From: Collinsella sp.
GTDB taxonomy: Bacteria; Actinomycetota; Coriobacteriia; Coriobacteriales; Coriobacteriaceae
NCBI GenBank assembly: GCA_022720335.1
Contig: JAIHVJ010000044.1
Location: 1 to 25,778 of the forward strand
Length of the DNA stretch: 25,778 nucleotides
Reading direction: 5' to 3'
Shown here: positions 1 to 5,729 of the stretch, piece after piece
Layout: the number at the start of each line of letters is the position of its first letter
Numbering within the stretch: the first letter of the stretch is position 1
The notes under the pieces: generated by a model
Databases searched by the model: none
Seen by the model: the letters and a program-made list of their open reading frames with translations, nothing else
What the model was told of the DNA's origin: nothing
Program-made: the position numbers and the translations under genes

Positions 1-99
1 AACGGCCAGATGATCCATGCTTCCGACTACAAGACGGGCGTTATCATCAGCTCCGTTGCCGCTGGCATGAACAACAATTACATTTTCGTTCGCTACTAA
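1..99 (+). CDS. C-terminal fragment of an NlpC/P60-like cell-wall hydrolase (5' end outside window)
   Basis: An open frame runs from base 1 to a TAA at 97-99 and gives the last 32 residues of a protein that starts before the window. The peptide contains GQMIHASDYKTGVIIS and ends in NYIFVRY. This resembles the end of NlpC/P60 domains, where a conserved (M)IHAS stretch is followed by a V-I-S strand and a final aromatic/Arg strand. Such enzymes are usually secreted peptidoglycan endopeptidases. The catalytic Cys and His would lie upstream and cannot be seen, so the family call rests on this short tail only. A strong intrinsic terminator follows directly. Confidence 0.6.
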   Translation, partial: NGQMIHASDYKTGVIISSVAAGMNNNYIFVRY

Positions 100-122
100 T
101 TTATTACTACAGCGAACGAACG

Positions 123-161
123 TGGGCCTCGCGATCTTGAATCACGAGGCCCATTCTTTTT
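123..161 (+). terminator. Intrinsic terminator of the NlpC/P60-like gene
   Basis: A nine-base arm TGGGCCTCG (123-131) pairs with CGAGGCCCA (145-153) and is followed by a T-rich tail ending at 161. It lies 24 nt after the stop codon at 99, as expected for a Rho-independent terminator. Confidence 0.85.
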
Positions 162-190
162 GCCCCTACCGTTTGTCATAAGATCAGTAC

Positions 191-219
191 GGCTATCTAG
201 TATTCAAAACTAGATAGCC
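191..219. promoter_or_regulatory. Perfect palindromic operator upstream of the DegV gene, shared with the DUF1836 promoter
   Basis: GGCTATCTAGT at 191-201 is repeated as the inverse ACTAGATAGCC at 209-219 around a 7-nt centre; with flanking bases the dyad is 12 bp per arm (190-201/209-220). No T-tract follows, so it is not a terminator. The reverse complement matches 24 of 29 positions at 1864-1892, in front of the DUF1836 gene. This suggests one regulator binds both sites, and DUF1836 is the obvious candidate. The shared sequence is directly visible; the regulator assignment is inference. Confidence 0.7.
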
Positions 220-263
220 GTCCAATCAATCAAAAAGATGGCTATAATTGTTGAGGAACAATT
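220..263 (+). promoter_or_regulatory. Promoter region of the DegV gene, with a second small dyad
   Basis: A perfect -10 hexamer TATAAT lies at 243-248. The -35 position (about 220-225) is poor and abuts the palindromic operator at 191-219. A second dyad, AATTGTT (246-252) and AACAATT (257-263), covers the expected transcription start. A ribosome binding site (GAAAGG, about 265-270) precedes the ATG at 278. Confidence 0.6.
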
Positions 264-277
264 AGAAAGGACCCTCA

Positions 278-1144
278 ATGAGCTGGGCACTTATCTCCGA
301 TTCGAGCTGCAATCTTCGCGATTGGCAACCAACCGCACCTCATACCACCTTTGCATTTGCACCCCTTAAGATCCGAGTGGGGGAGCGTGAATTTGTTGAT
401 GACCTCTCGCTCGATGTTCACGAGCTCAATTGCGCCGTGCAGGCGGAGTCGAGCGCTTCTTCGAGCGCCTGTCCAAGCGTAGGGGAGTGGGCTGAACTTT
501 TTAAGCTTGCCGACAAGACGATCTGCATGCCCATCTCGGAGGGCGTATCGGGAAGCTACAATGCCGCGGCCACCGCACGTGACATGGTGCTTGCCGAGGA
601 GCCCAACCGCCAGATTCATTTGGTTAACTCACGAGCCGCGGGTGGCAAAATGGATCTGATCTTCTTGCTGTTCGACCGCTATCTTGCGAGCAACCCGGAT
701 ACCTCCTTTGAGGACGCCTGCGCCTACTTCGATAGCTTGGAGCAAAACAGCAAAATCCTCTTTAGTTTATGCAATTACGAAAACCTTGCGAAGGCCGGAC
801 GTATCCCTAAGGCGGCCGGAGTTATTGCCAACAAGCTCAATATCCGCATTTTGGGCACGGCGAGCGAAGCGGGCAAAATTGAACTCGTTGGGCACACGCG
901 CGGCGAAAAGAAGATGCTCACCAAGATTGTCGACACCATGGAGGCCGAGGGCTTCACGGGCGGCGAGGTCATCATCGATCACGTTGAGAACGAAGCTGGA
1001 GCCCAGGCGCTTGCTGACCGCATTGTCGAGCATTGGCCCGGCTCCAAGACGTTTGTCATGCCCTGCAACGGCCTAGATTCCTATTACGCCGAGATGCACG
1101 GTCTCATCATCGGCTACGGCATGGGCGTGGCTTCGGGCCGATAA
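278..1144 (+). CDS. DegV family protein (FakB-like fatty-acid-binding fold)
   Basis: This 288-residue protein has the usual length and character of DegV proteins: an N-terminal ALISDSSCNL strand-loop, a central SEGVSGSYNAAATARDM segment with the Ser-Gly-Ser loop typical of the family, and a C-terminal part ending in IIGYGMGV. DegV/FakB proteins bind a fatty acid between two domains; some deliver it to a fatty-acid kinase for phospholipid synthesis. No kinase (FakA) gene is in the window, so the partner is unknown. The start is fixed by GAAAGG eight bases before ATG 278. A shared palindromic operator upstream and a convergent DUF1836 gene downstream suggest control by that regulator. The family call is firm; the ligand is not known. 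Confidence 0.9.
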   Translation: MSWALISDSSCNLRDWQPTAPHTTFAFAPLKIRVGEREFVDDLSLDVHELNCAVQAESSASSSACPSVGEWAELFKLADKTICMPISEGVSGSYNAAATARDMVLAEEPNRQIHLVNSRAAGGKMDLIFLLFDRYLASNPDTSFEDACAYFDSLEQNSKILFSLCNYENLAKAGRIPKAAGVIANKLNIRILGTASEAGKIELVGHTRGEKKMLTKIVDTMEAEGFTGGEVIIDHVENEAGAQALADRIVEHWPGSKTFVMPCNGLDSYYAEMHGLIIGYGMGVASGR

Positions 1145-1163
1145 TGTCCAGCTTGACAAACGC

Positions 1164-1204
1164 ACGGGCGGGATAAGGGGCCAGTGGCCCTTTATCCCGC
1201 CCGT
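1164..1204. terminator. Bidirectional terminator between the convergent DegV and DUF1836 genes
   Basis: A long inverted repeat, ACGGGCGGGATAA (1164-1176) with TTATCCCGCCCGT (1192-1204), has a further GGGCC/GGCCC pairing inside. It lies 20 nt after the DegV stop and 13 nt beyond the DUF1836 stop, so it can serve both genes. T-tracts are weak on both sides. Confidence 0.7.
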
Positions 1205-1216
1205 CTTATACCTCGG

Positions 1217-1828
1217 TTAGCTATTAAACCCATTGAACTTGAGGTAGCTCATCAGGTACGCCTTCGAAACGAAGGACGATACCGCACTGCGTACGAGCAG
1301 CGATTCGCGCGTAACCTGATGTGCGGTATCGGGTACGGGAGTCTGCTCGACGGAAAACGCCGCACGAATCGATGCCTCAAGTTGATCGACTACATAATCG
1401 AAAGCCGTTGGAGCGTCGTAGCTCAAGCGCTGAATATTAAAAAGTGCCTGAACCGCAGCGATGGGCAGTACCTGCTTAAAGATACAAATGGCGATGAGAC
1501 GCGCAATCTGCTCACGGCCATACTGCTTTTTAACCGGAGCAGGAACGAGGCCGACCTTCACGTAGTTATTAATCATTGAAGGCGTGATAACGGGCTGCTC
1601 TACGCAAATCGAAAGCGGCTCCATCCACAGCGCAACATATTCAATAACCTGATCGCGATAGAGCGTTACATTGGGCAGCTGTTCATAGCGTGGCAGGCTC
1701 AAAGCGTTGAGTTTACCCACCATATCGGACTGAATAAATGCATCCGGCAGCACCGTCGGTTGAATATCCTCCGGCTTAATGCAGACCGATGTATCGGACA
1801 TCGGGATAACATGTTTGACGTGGTTCAT
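1217..1828 (-). CDS. DUF1836 family protein, predicted DNA-binding regulator
   Basis: This 203-residue protein carries the DUF1836 signature: SLPRYEQLPNVTLYRDQVIEY, then TPSMINNYVKVGLVPAPVKK, then YGREQIARLIAICIFKQVL. The middle part resembles the winged-helix reading head of MerR-type regulators (about residues 80-120), and the family is generally considered transcriptional regulators (B. subtilis YkrK is one). An upstream in-frame start at 1957 exists, but the ATG at 1828 has GGAGG at 1835-1839, and the promoter and operator lie between the two, so 1828 is chosen. It faces the DegV gene, and both promoters carry the same palindrome, implying autoregulation and control of DegV. The inducer is unknown; a lipid is plausible from the DegV link but is only inference. 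Confidence 0.85.
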   Translation of the reverse strand: MNHVKHVIPMSDTSVCIKPEDIQPTVLPDAFIQSDMVGKLNALSLPRYEQLPNVTLYRDQVIEYVALWMEPLSICVEQPVITPSMINNYVKVGLVPAPVKKQYGREQIARLIAICIFKQVLPIAAVQALFNIQRLSYDAPTAFDYVVDQLEASIRAAFSVEQTPVPDTAHQVTRESLLVRSAVSSFVSKAYLMSYLKFNGFNS

Positions 1829-1852
1829 CAGAGGCCTCCGTTCGTTTTCTAT

Positions 1853-1858
1853 ATTGTA
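1853..1858 (-). promoter_or_regulatory. -10 element of the DUF1836 promoter
   Basis: On the minus strand TACAAT lies at 1858-1853, about 14 bases before the ribosome binding site. The -35 region at 17-bp spacing (1876-1881) falls inside the operator at 1864-1892, so a bound regulator would block RNA polymerase. Confidence 0.5.
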
Positions 1859-1863
1859 TTCTA

Positions 1864-1892
1864 GGTTATCTAGTTTTGGATACCACATAGCA
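1864..1892. promoter_or_regulatory. Operator upstream of DUF1836, matching the DegV operator
   Basis: The site reads GGTTATCTAGTTTTG (1864-1878) followed by GATACCACATAGCA (1879-1892). Aligned without gaps to the reverse complement of 191-219 it agrees at 24 of 29 positions, including an unbroken 12-base TATCTAGTTTTG. The dyad is less perfect here than at DegV. It spans the -35 of the DUF1836 promoter. Confidence 0.7.
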
Positions 1893-1900
1893 GCCAAGTA

Positions 1901-1942
1901 AAAGTGGTTGGACTGCACATTGATGCACCGCCCAACCACTTT
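1901..1942 (-). terminator. Terminator of trxB
   Basis: AAAGTGGTTGG (1901-1911) and CCAACCACTTT (1932-1942) form an 11-bp stem. Read on the minus strand it ends in a T-rich stretch and lies about 40 nt beyond the trxB stop codon. Confidence 0.75.
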
Positions 1943-1982
1943 GTTAAAAGATAGCAACCTTACATAAGATATATTATCGTAC

Positions 1983-2921
1983 TTATCCGCGTAGGAAAGC
2001 GTATGCGCTGGTTGCCGCTATAGCACCGTCCGATACGGCGGTCACAACCTGGCGTAAACGCTTGGAACGAATATCGCCGGCTGCGAATAATCCGGGTGTG
2101 CGGGTGGCCATGGAATCATCGGTGACAATGCCGCCGTCGGGAGCCAGATCGACTAGGTGCTCAACGAGCTCGGTATGTGGCTGCGTCCCCGTAAAGACAA
2201 AAATGCCAAACGAGCCAGGTTCAAAGGACTCAGCGTGCATTTCACCAGTCGCATTGTCCTTGAACGTAATTGTCGTGGGCATCGCTTCGCCAGAAAGCTC
2301 AACAATACTAGTTTGGTACCTAACTGAAATATTGTCCTTAGCGAGCACTTTATTCACAACGCCCTCGGGTGCACGGAACTGATCGCGACGCAGCACAATG
2401 GTCACGCTGCTGGCAATGTCGGACAGGAACAGCGCCTCCTCGCATGCCGAATTGCCGCCTCCGACAACAAAGACCTGCTTGCCACGGAAGAACATGCCGT
2501 CACACGTCGCGCAGTACGAAACGCCACGACCGCGATACGTGTCCTCGCCAACAAAACCCGCAGGACGCGGCGTGGCGCCCATGCACGCAATAACGCTCTT
2601 GGCTGCTGTATCGCCCATATCATGATGGATGGTAAATTGTGCCGCATCGGCATCGTAATCGACGCCTGTCACCATACTCCATTCAACCTGAGCCCCCAGG
2701 CCTTCAGCATGCTGTTGAAACCGCTCACCAAGTTCGGCACCGCTCAGTAGCGGAATGCCAGGATAATTCTCAATCTCGTTGGATGTGGCGATCTGTCCGC
2801 CAGACATGCCCTGCTCAAAGACGGTCGTCGTCAGGTTGGCGCGCGCTGCATAAATAGCGGCAGCATAGCCCGCGGGTCCGCCGCCGATAATCGCAACATC
2901 GATTGTCTGATCGGTAGTCAT
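1983..2921 (-). CDS. trxB: Thioredoxin reductase (NADPH)
   Basis: This 312-residue cytoplasmic flavoenzyme transfers electrons from NADPH through FAD and a redox-active disulfide to thioredoxin. Visible motifs are the N-terminal FAD-binding GGGPAGYAAAIYAARA (about 13-28), the redox pair CATC at 137-140, the NADPH-binding GGGNSACEEA (about 154-163), and the C-terminal FAD-contacting GLFAAGDIR. The frame is open further upstream (to 2996), but the ATG at 2921 has AGAGGA at a proper distance and gives the normal family length. No thioredoxin gene is adjacent. The next gene, on plus, is divergent. A clear terminator lies downstream at 1901-1942. Confidence 0.95.
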   Translation of the reverse strand: MTTDQTIDVAIIGGGPAGYAAAIYAARANLTTTVFEQGMSGGQIATSNEIENYPGIPLLSGAELGERFQQHAEGLGAQVEWSMVTGVDYDADAAQFTIHHDMGDTAAKSVIACMGATPRPAGFVGEDTYRGRGVSYCATCDGMFFRGKQVFVVGGGNSACEEALFLSDIASSVTIVLRRDQFRAPEGVVNKVLAKDNISVRYQTSIVELSGEAMPTTITFKDNATGEMHAESFEPGSFGIFVFTGTQPHTELVEHLVDLAPDGGIVTDDSMATRTPGLFAAGDIRSKRLRQVVTAVSDGAIAATSAYAFLRG

Positions 2922-3039
2922 GAAGAGTCCTCTCATCGAAACGTTGTCGTTCTTTGCGCTCATACCCAAATTTACGTGAACGTGACACTCATGCACTACA
3001 ATGATAAATCCGTATTACAACGTCGAAGGGGAGTTATCG

Positions 3040-4341
3040 ATGGATCAGACGCAGACGAGCGACGACGCTCCCCTGCTCACGCACAGCACTCCCCAATCGG
3101 AGCAATCCACGCTCTTGGCTCAGCAAAAACCTCTCGTGACCATCGTGCACGCCTCGGTCGGCTCGGGCCACAAGGCCGCCGCAAATGCGATTGCGCAGGC
3201 ATTCGACCTCATCCGCGGCACCAATGGCATCCCCGAAGATGTTGATATTGAAGTGCTCGATATCCTTGATTTTGGACGAATTAAATTCGACGGCAATAAG
3301 ACCGCGGCTTCTTTTACGGGAGCCACGCGCCCCATTTACGACCTGACCTGGCGATATACGCTTACGGGACATCTTCTCTGGGGTGGCGGCACGGCATGGT
3401 CGCGAATTATGTTCCCCGCCTTCAATGAATATATTCGTAGCCGCAGGCCCATAGCCGTGGTCGCAACGCACATCACAGCAGCCAATGTTGCCGTGGGCGC
3501 CCGCGTTATTACGGGTATCGATTATCCGGTCATCTGCGTACCGACCGACTACGAAGTCGAGGGCTGGTGGCCCCACAAGGACACCGATCTATTCTGTGTT
3601 GCCAATGAATTTATGGCCGAAACGCTGCGTCCGCGCAAGGTGCCCGAGGCAAAGATTCGCATTACCGGCATCCCTATTCGCGCCGGATTCGACACGGATT
3701 ACGATCGCGAGGAAGAGTTGGCCAAGTTCAACCTCCCCACCGACAAAACCGTCGTGCTGGTAATGGCCGGTGCCAGCCTGCCTCAGCCGTACGTCCGCTT
3801 TCGCGCGGCGATGGACCACACGCTCCCCTTCCTGCGCGGCTTCGAAGACATGCACTTTGTCTTTTTGCCCGGCAAAGACGTGGAGTATGCCACCCGGCTG
3901 AAGACGCTCTTCGATGCCATGAAGCTCGAGAACGTCACGGTGTTGGACTATGTCGACGACATGGCAGCCCTCATGCACGGCTGCGACCTGGCAATCCTCA
4001 AATCGGGCGGACTCACGGTCACCGAGTGCCTATGCGCACATCTGCCGATGATCCTACTGGGCAAGTCCTATGGCCAGGAAAAGGCCAACACCACTATGCT
4101 CACCGGCATGGGCGCCAGCATGCACGTCACCACGGCACGAGAGCTCATCGTAACCCTACGCCACCTGCACGACCATCCCGAATCACTCAAAGCCCTACTC
4201 ATCAACGGCGAAGTACTACGCCGCCCCCATGCAGCCAAAGACATCGCCGTCGCCACCATGGAACTCGCAGGCAAACCCCAGAAAAGAAAACGCGCATTCT
4301 GCCGCTTCTACTGGGGCGGCAAGCCAGCTCACATCCGCTAG
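3040..4341 (+). CDS. MGDG synthase/UgtP-like glycosyltransferase (GT28-type, glycolipid synthesis)
   Basis: This 433-residue protein has the two-domain layout of processive diacylglycerol glucosyltransferases and MGDG synthases. The N-terminal acceptor domain opens with TIVHASVGSGHKAAANAI (about 34-51), the glycine-rich entry loop with the GHxxAA signature. It continues with a THITAANVAVG and VPTDYEVEGWW region. The C-terminal nucleotide-sugar domain contains VVLVMAGAS, then VLDYVDDMAALMHGCDLAILKSGGLTVTE, whose SGG...E motif binds the nucleotide. These enzymes put sugar on diacylglycerol at the inner membrane face to make glycolipids and lipoteichoic-acid anchors; the sugar used cannot be told. 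The ATG at 3040 follows AAGGGG; an earlier in-frame ATG at 3001 overlaps a putative -10 (TACAAT, 2997-3002) and is less likely. Confidence 0.88.
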   Translation: MDQTQTSDDAPLLTHSTPQSEQSTLLAQQKPLVTIVHASVGSGHKAAANAIAQAFDLIRGTNGIPEDVDIEVLDILDFGRIKFDGNKTAASFTGATRPIYDLTWRYTLTGHLLWGGGTAWSRIMFPAFNEYIRSRRPIAVVATHITAANVAVGARVITGIDYPVICVPTDYEVEGWWPHKDTDLFCVANEFMAETLRPRKVPEAKIRITGIPIRAGFDTDYDREEELAKFNLPTDKTVVLVMAGASLPQPYVRFRAAMDHTLPFLRGFEDMHFVFLPGKDVEYATRLKTLFDAMKLENVTVLDYVDDMAALMHGCDLAILKSGGLTVTECLCAHLPMILLGKSYGQEKANTTMLTGMGASMHVTTARELIVTLRHLHDHPESLKALLINGEVLRRPHAAKDIAVATMELAGKPQKRKRAFCRFYWGGKPAHIR

Positions 4342-4354
4342 AGTCTTAAAGCCC

Positions 4355-4458
4355 GCTGCTCAGAGGGAGCCGCCCATATATCATTCCATGCTCAAACATT
4401 CTCGCTTCGCTGCGAAACTGCGCGTGGAACGATATATGGGCGGCTCCCTCTGAGCAGC
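4355..4458 (+). repeat. Family A long-hairpin repeat, copy 1 (3' of the glycosyltransferase gene)
   Basis: Perfect 28-bp inverted arms (4355-4382 and 4431-4458) flank a partly self-pairing centre, including a TTCG..CGAA mini-hairpin. The centre, GCTCAAACATTCTCGCT onward to AACTGCGCG, recurs at 4603-4700 and in part at 4719-4754. The outer arms (GCTGCTCAGAGGGAG and its complement) are unlike those of copy 2. It begins 13 nt after the glycosyltransferase stop and, read on plus, has the same orientation relative to its neighbouring gene as the other copies have to dut. It may act as a 3'-end RNA structure. Confidence 0.85.
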
Positions 4459-4485
4459 TACGTTTACGTACTAGCAGCTACGTTT
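4453..4485 (+). repeat. 20-bp-period direct repeat next to family A copy 1
   Basis: AGCAGCTACGTTT occurs at 4453-4465 and again at 4473-4485, exactly 20 bp apart. The first copy overlaps the right arm of the hairpin at 4431-4458. It may be a slippage product or an insertion scar. Confidence 0.75.
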
Positions 4486-4520
4486 GACCCCCCGTTAGAC
4501 CTGCCAAGGTGAAATCTAAA

Positions 4521-4585
4521 TAGTAAGCCGGTGCGACAAATGAGCAATCTCTTTATCGTACCGGCTTACTAGAAAGATTGTTTTT
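4521..4585. terminator. Hairpin with possible pseudoknot and T-tract in the convergent gap
   Basis: TAGTAAGCCGGT (4521-4532) pairs with ACCGGCTTACTA (4560-4571), extended inward by GCGA/TCGT with one wobble. The loop contains CAATCT (4545-4550), complementary to AGATTG at 4575-4580, just outside the stem and directly before TTTTT (4581-4585). The second pairing could form an H-type pseudoknot or a competing terminator on the plus strand. Confidence 0.6.
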
Positions 4586-4602
4586 ATATCAAGCATGCAG
4601 CC

Positions 4603-4700
4603 CTTTCGCCTGAGCCCCATATATATCGTCCCGCGCGCAGTTTCGCAGCGCAGCGAGAATGTTTGAGCACGGGATGATATATATGGGGCTCAGGCGAAAG
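4603..4700 (-). repeat. Family A long-hairpin repeat, copy 2 (3' of dut)
   Basis: Perfect 25-bp inverted arms (4603-4627 and 4676-4700) enclose the family A core in reverse orientation to copy 1. The stem continues inward through CCCG/CGGG. The ATATATC/GATATAT inner arm is common to both copies, while the outer arm, CTTTCGCCTGAGCCCC, differs completely from copy 1 yet is perfectly complementary to its partner. Confidence 0.85.
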
Positions 4701-4718
4701 CGAGACCCATGCGCCCCT

Positions 4719-4754
4719 GCGAAGCGAGAATGATTGAGCATAGGATGATATATA
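4719..4754 (-). repeat. Family A repeat, half copy 3
   Basis: GCGAAGCGAGAATG (4719-4732) through GATATATA (4747-4754) matches one half of the family A core with a few substitutions. The partner arm is missing, so no long hairpin can form. It is the copy nearest to the end of dut (stop at 4787). Confidence 0.75.
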
Positions 4755-4786
4755 GGGCCCTCCAACGGGTGAGCGGACATAACAAT

Positions 4787-5230
4787 CTAAGCTACACCGG
4801 AAGAGCCGAAACCGCCGGCTCCTCGGTCGGTTTCGTCTAGTTCTTCTACTTCTACGAGGTTGACCGTGGGGACTTCTTGGATGACGAGCTGGGCGATGCG
4901 GTCGCCTTTGTTGATTTGGATGTTGTTCGTGGGGTCTAGATTGATGAGGATGACTTTGAGTTCTCCTCGGTAGTGGGCATCGATGAGGCCAGGAGTGTTG
5001 ACTATGGACAGGCCCTGCTTAATGGCTAGGCCGCTGCGGGGCTGGACAAAGCCGGCGTAGCCGTCAGGCAGGGCGATAGCTAGGCCCGTGGAGACCAGAC
5101 GACGCTCAAAGGGCTTCAGATTGCAATCCTCGTTGGAACGCAGGTCCAGGCCGGCATCCGTAGGATGAGCGTATTTGGGAAGCTCGACCGTGGGGTCGAG
5201 ACGTTTAATGTTAACGGTAATGTTGGACAT
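4787..5230 (-). CDS. dut: dUTP diphosphatase (dUTPase)
   Basis: The 147-residue trimeric dUTPase hydrolyses dUTP to dUMP and pyrophosphate. This keeps uracil out of DNA and feeds dTMP synthesis. All five family motifs are present in order: DAGLDLRS (25-32), PRSGLAIKQG (64-73), GLIDAHYRGELKV (81-93, with the catalytic Asp and substrate-stacking Tyr), GDRIAQLVI (109-117) and the Gly-rich RGAGGFGSSG (136-145) that closes over the active site. The start lies 4 nt after the nrdR stop, so the two are co-transcribed. Both control deoxynucleotide supply. Confidence 0.96.
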   Translation of the reverse strand: MSNITVNIKRLDPTVELPKYAHPTDAGLDLRSNEDCNLKPFERRLVSTGLAIALPDGYAGFVQPRSGLAIKQGLSIVNTPGLIDAHYRGELKVILINLDPTNNIQINKGDRIAQLVIQEVPTVNLVEVEELDETDRGAGGFGSSGVA

Positions 5231-5234
5231 GAAA

Positions 5235-5678
5235 TCACCTTAGCTTGTCGAGCTCTTGCAGAAACTCATCGACGTCTTTGAAATCGCGATAGACCGAGGC
5301 AAAGCGGATGTAGGCCACTTTATCGATCTTGGCCAACCGCTTAAGAACCATATCGCCCAACTCATGAGACGTAACGGCCGTGAGCGTACGGGAGCGAAGC
5401 TCGACCTCAATATCGTCAATGATCTCGTTGAGCTTTTTAGTGTCGATATCACGCTTAATCGTGGCGCGCATCAAACCGACCAGCAACTTATTGCGATCGA
5501 ACCGTTGCTTGGTTCCGTCTGACTTAATGACCTCAATAGGGTCTTCACAACGCTCAAAAGTCGTAAAGCGATAATTGCACGAGCAGCATTCGCGACGACG
5601 TTTGATGGTGTTATTAGATTCCTGCATGCGGGAATCAACAACGCGGGTATGGGCCTTGCCGCATTTAGGACAGCGCAT
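5235..5678 (-). CDS. nrdR: Transcriptional repressor NrdR
   Basis: NrdR represses ribonucleotide reductase genes according to dATP/ATP bound in its ATP-cone. At 147 residues it is of standard size. The zinc ribbon has Cys3, Cys6, Cys31 and Cys34 (MRCPKC and CCSCNYRF), followed by the usual FTTFER motif and the ATP-cone (about 47-137, starting EVIKSDGTKQRFDRNKL). No nrd genes are in this window, so its targets lie elsewhere. It sits between the LysM gene (51 nt upstream) and dut (4 nt downstream). A palindrome spanning its ribosome binding site and ATG could control translation. Confidence 0.96.
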   Translation of the reverse strand: MRCPKCGKAHTRVVDSRMQESNNTIKRRRECCSCNYRFTTFERCEDPIEVIKSDGTKQRFDRNKLLVGLMRATIKRDIDTKKLNEIIDDIEVELRSRTLTAVTSHELGDMVLKRLAKIDKVAYIRFASVYRDFKDVDEFLQELDKLR

Positions 5679-5715
5679 GGTACCTCCTCTAAAACGATTA
5701 CAAGGGTACCATGCG
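5674..5715 (-). promoter_or_regulatory. Palindrome burying the nrdR start codon
   Basis: On the nrdR strand, CGCATGGTACC (5715-5705) and GGTACCATGCG (5684-5674) form a perfect 11-bp stem with a 20-nt loop. The right arm contains the nrdR ATG (5678-5676) and the last bases of its AGAGGAGG ribosome binding site; the rest of that site lies in the loop. The left arm contains a decoy ATG opening a four-codon frame (MVPL, stop). In a transcript reading in from the LysM gene this would occlude initiation. Alternatively it is a DNA operator. Confidence 0.55.
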
Positions 5716-5729
5716 ACAGTACTGAAATC

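Noticed and set aside
2971..3002. Full promoter for the glycosyltransferase gene
   Set aside because: Only a -10-like TACAAT (2997-3002) is convincing; no -35 at acceptable spacing was found.
4498..4507. GACCTGCCAA shared with 25544-25553, as a sign of a third repeat family
   Set aside because: A ten-base match in a window this size is expected by chance, and the surrounding sequence does not align.
4589..4780. Small minus-strand frame with repeated peptides across the family A repeats
   Set aside because: The peptide repeats come from the DNA repeats read in frame; there is no ribosome binding site or family match.
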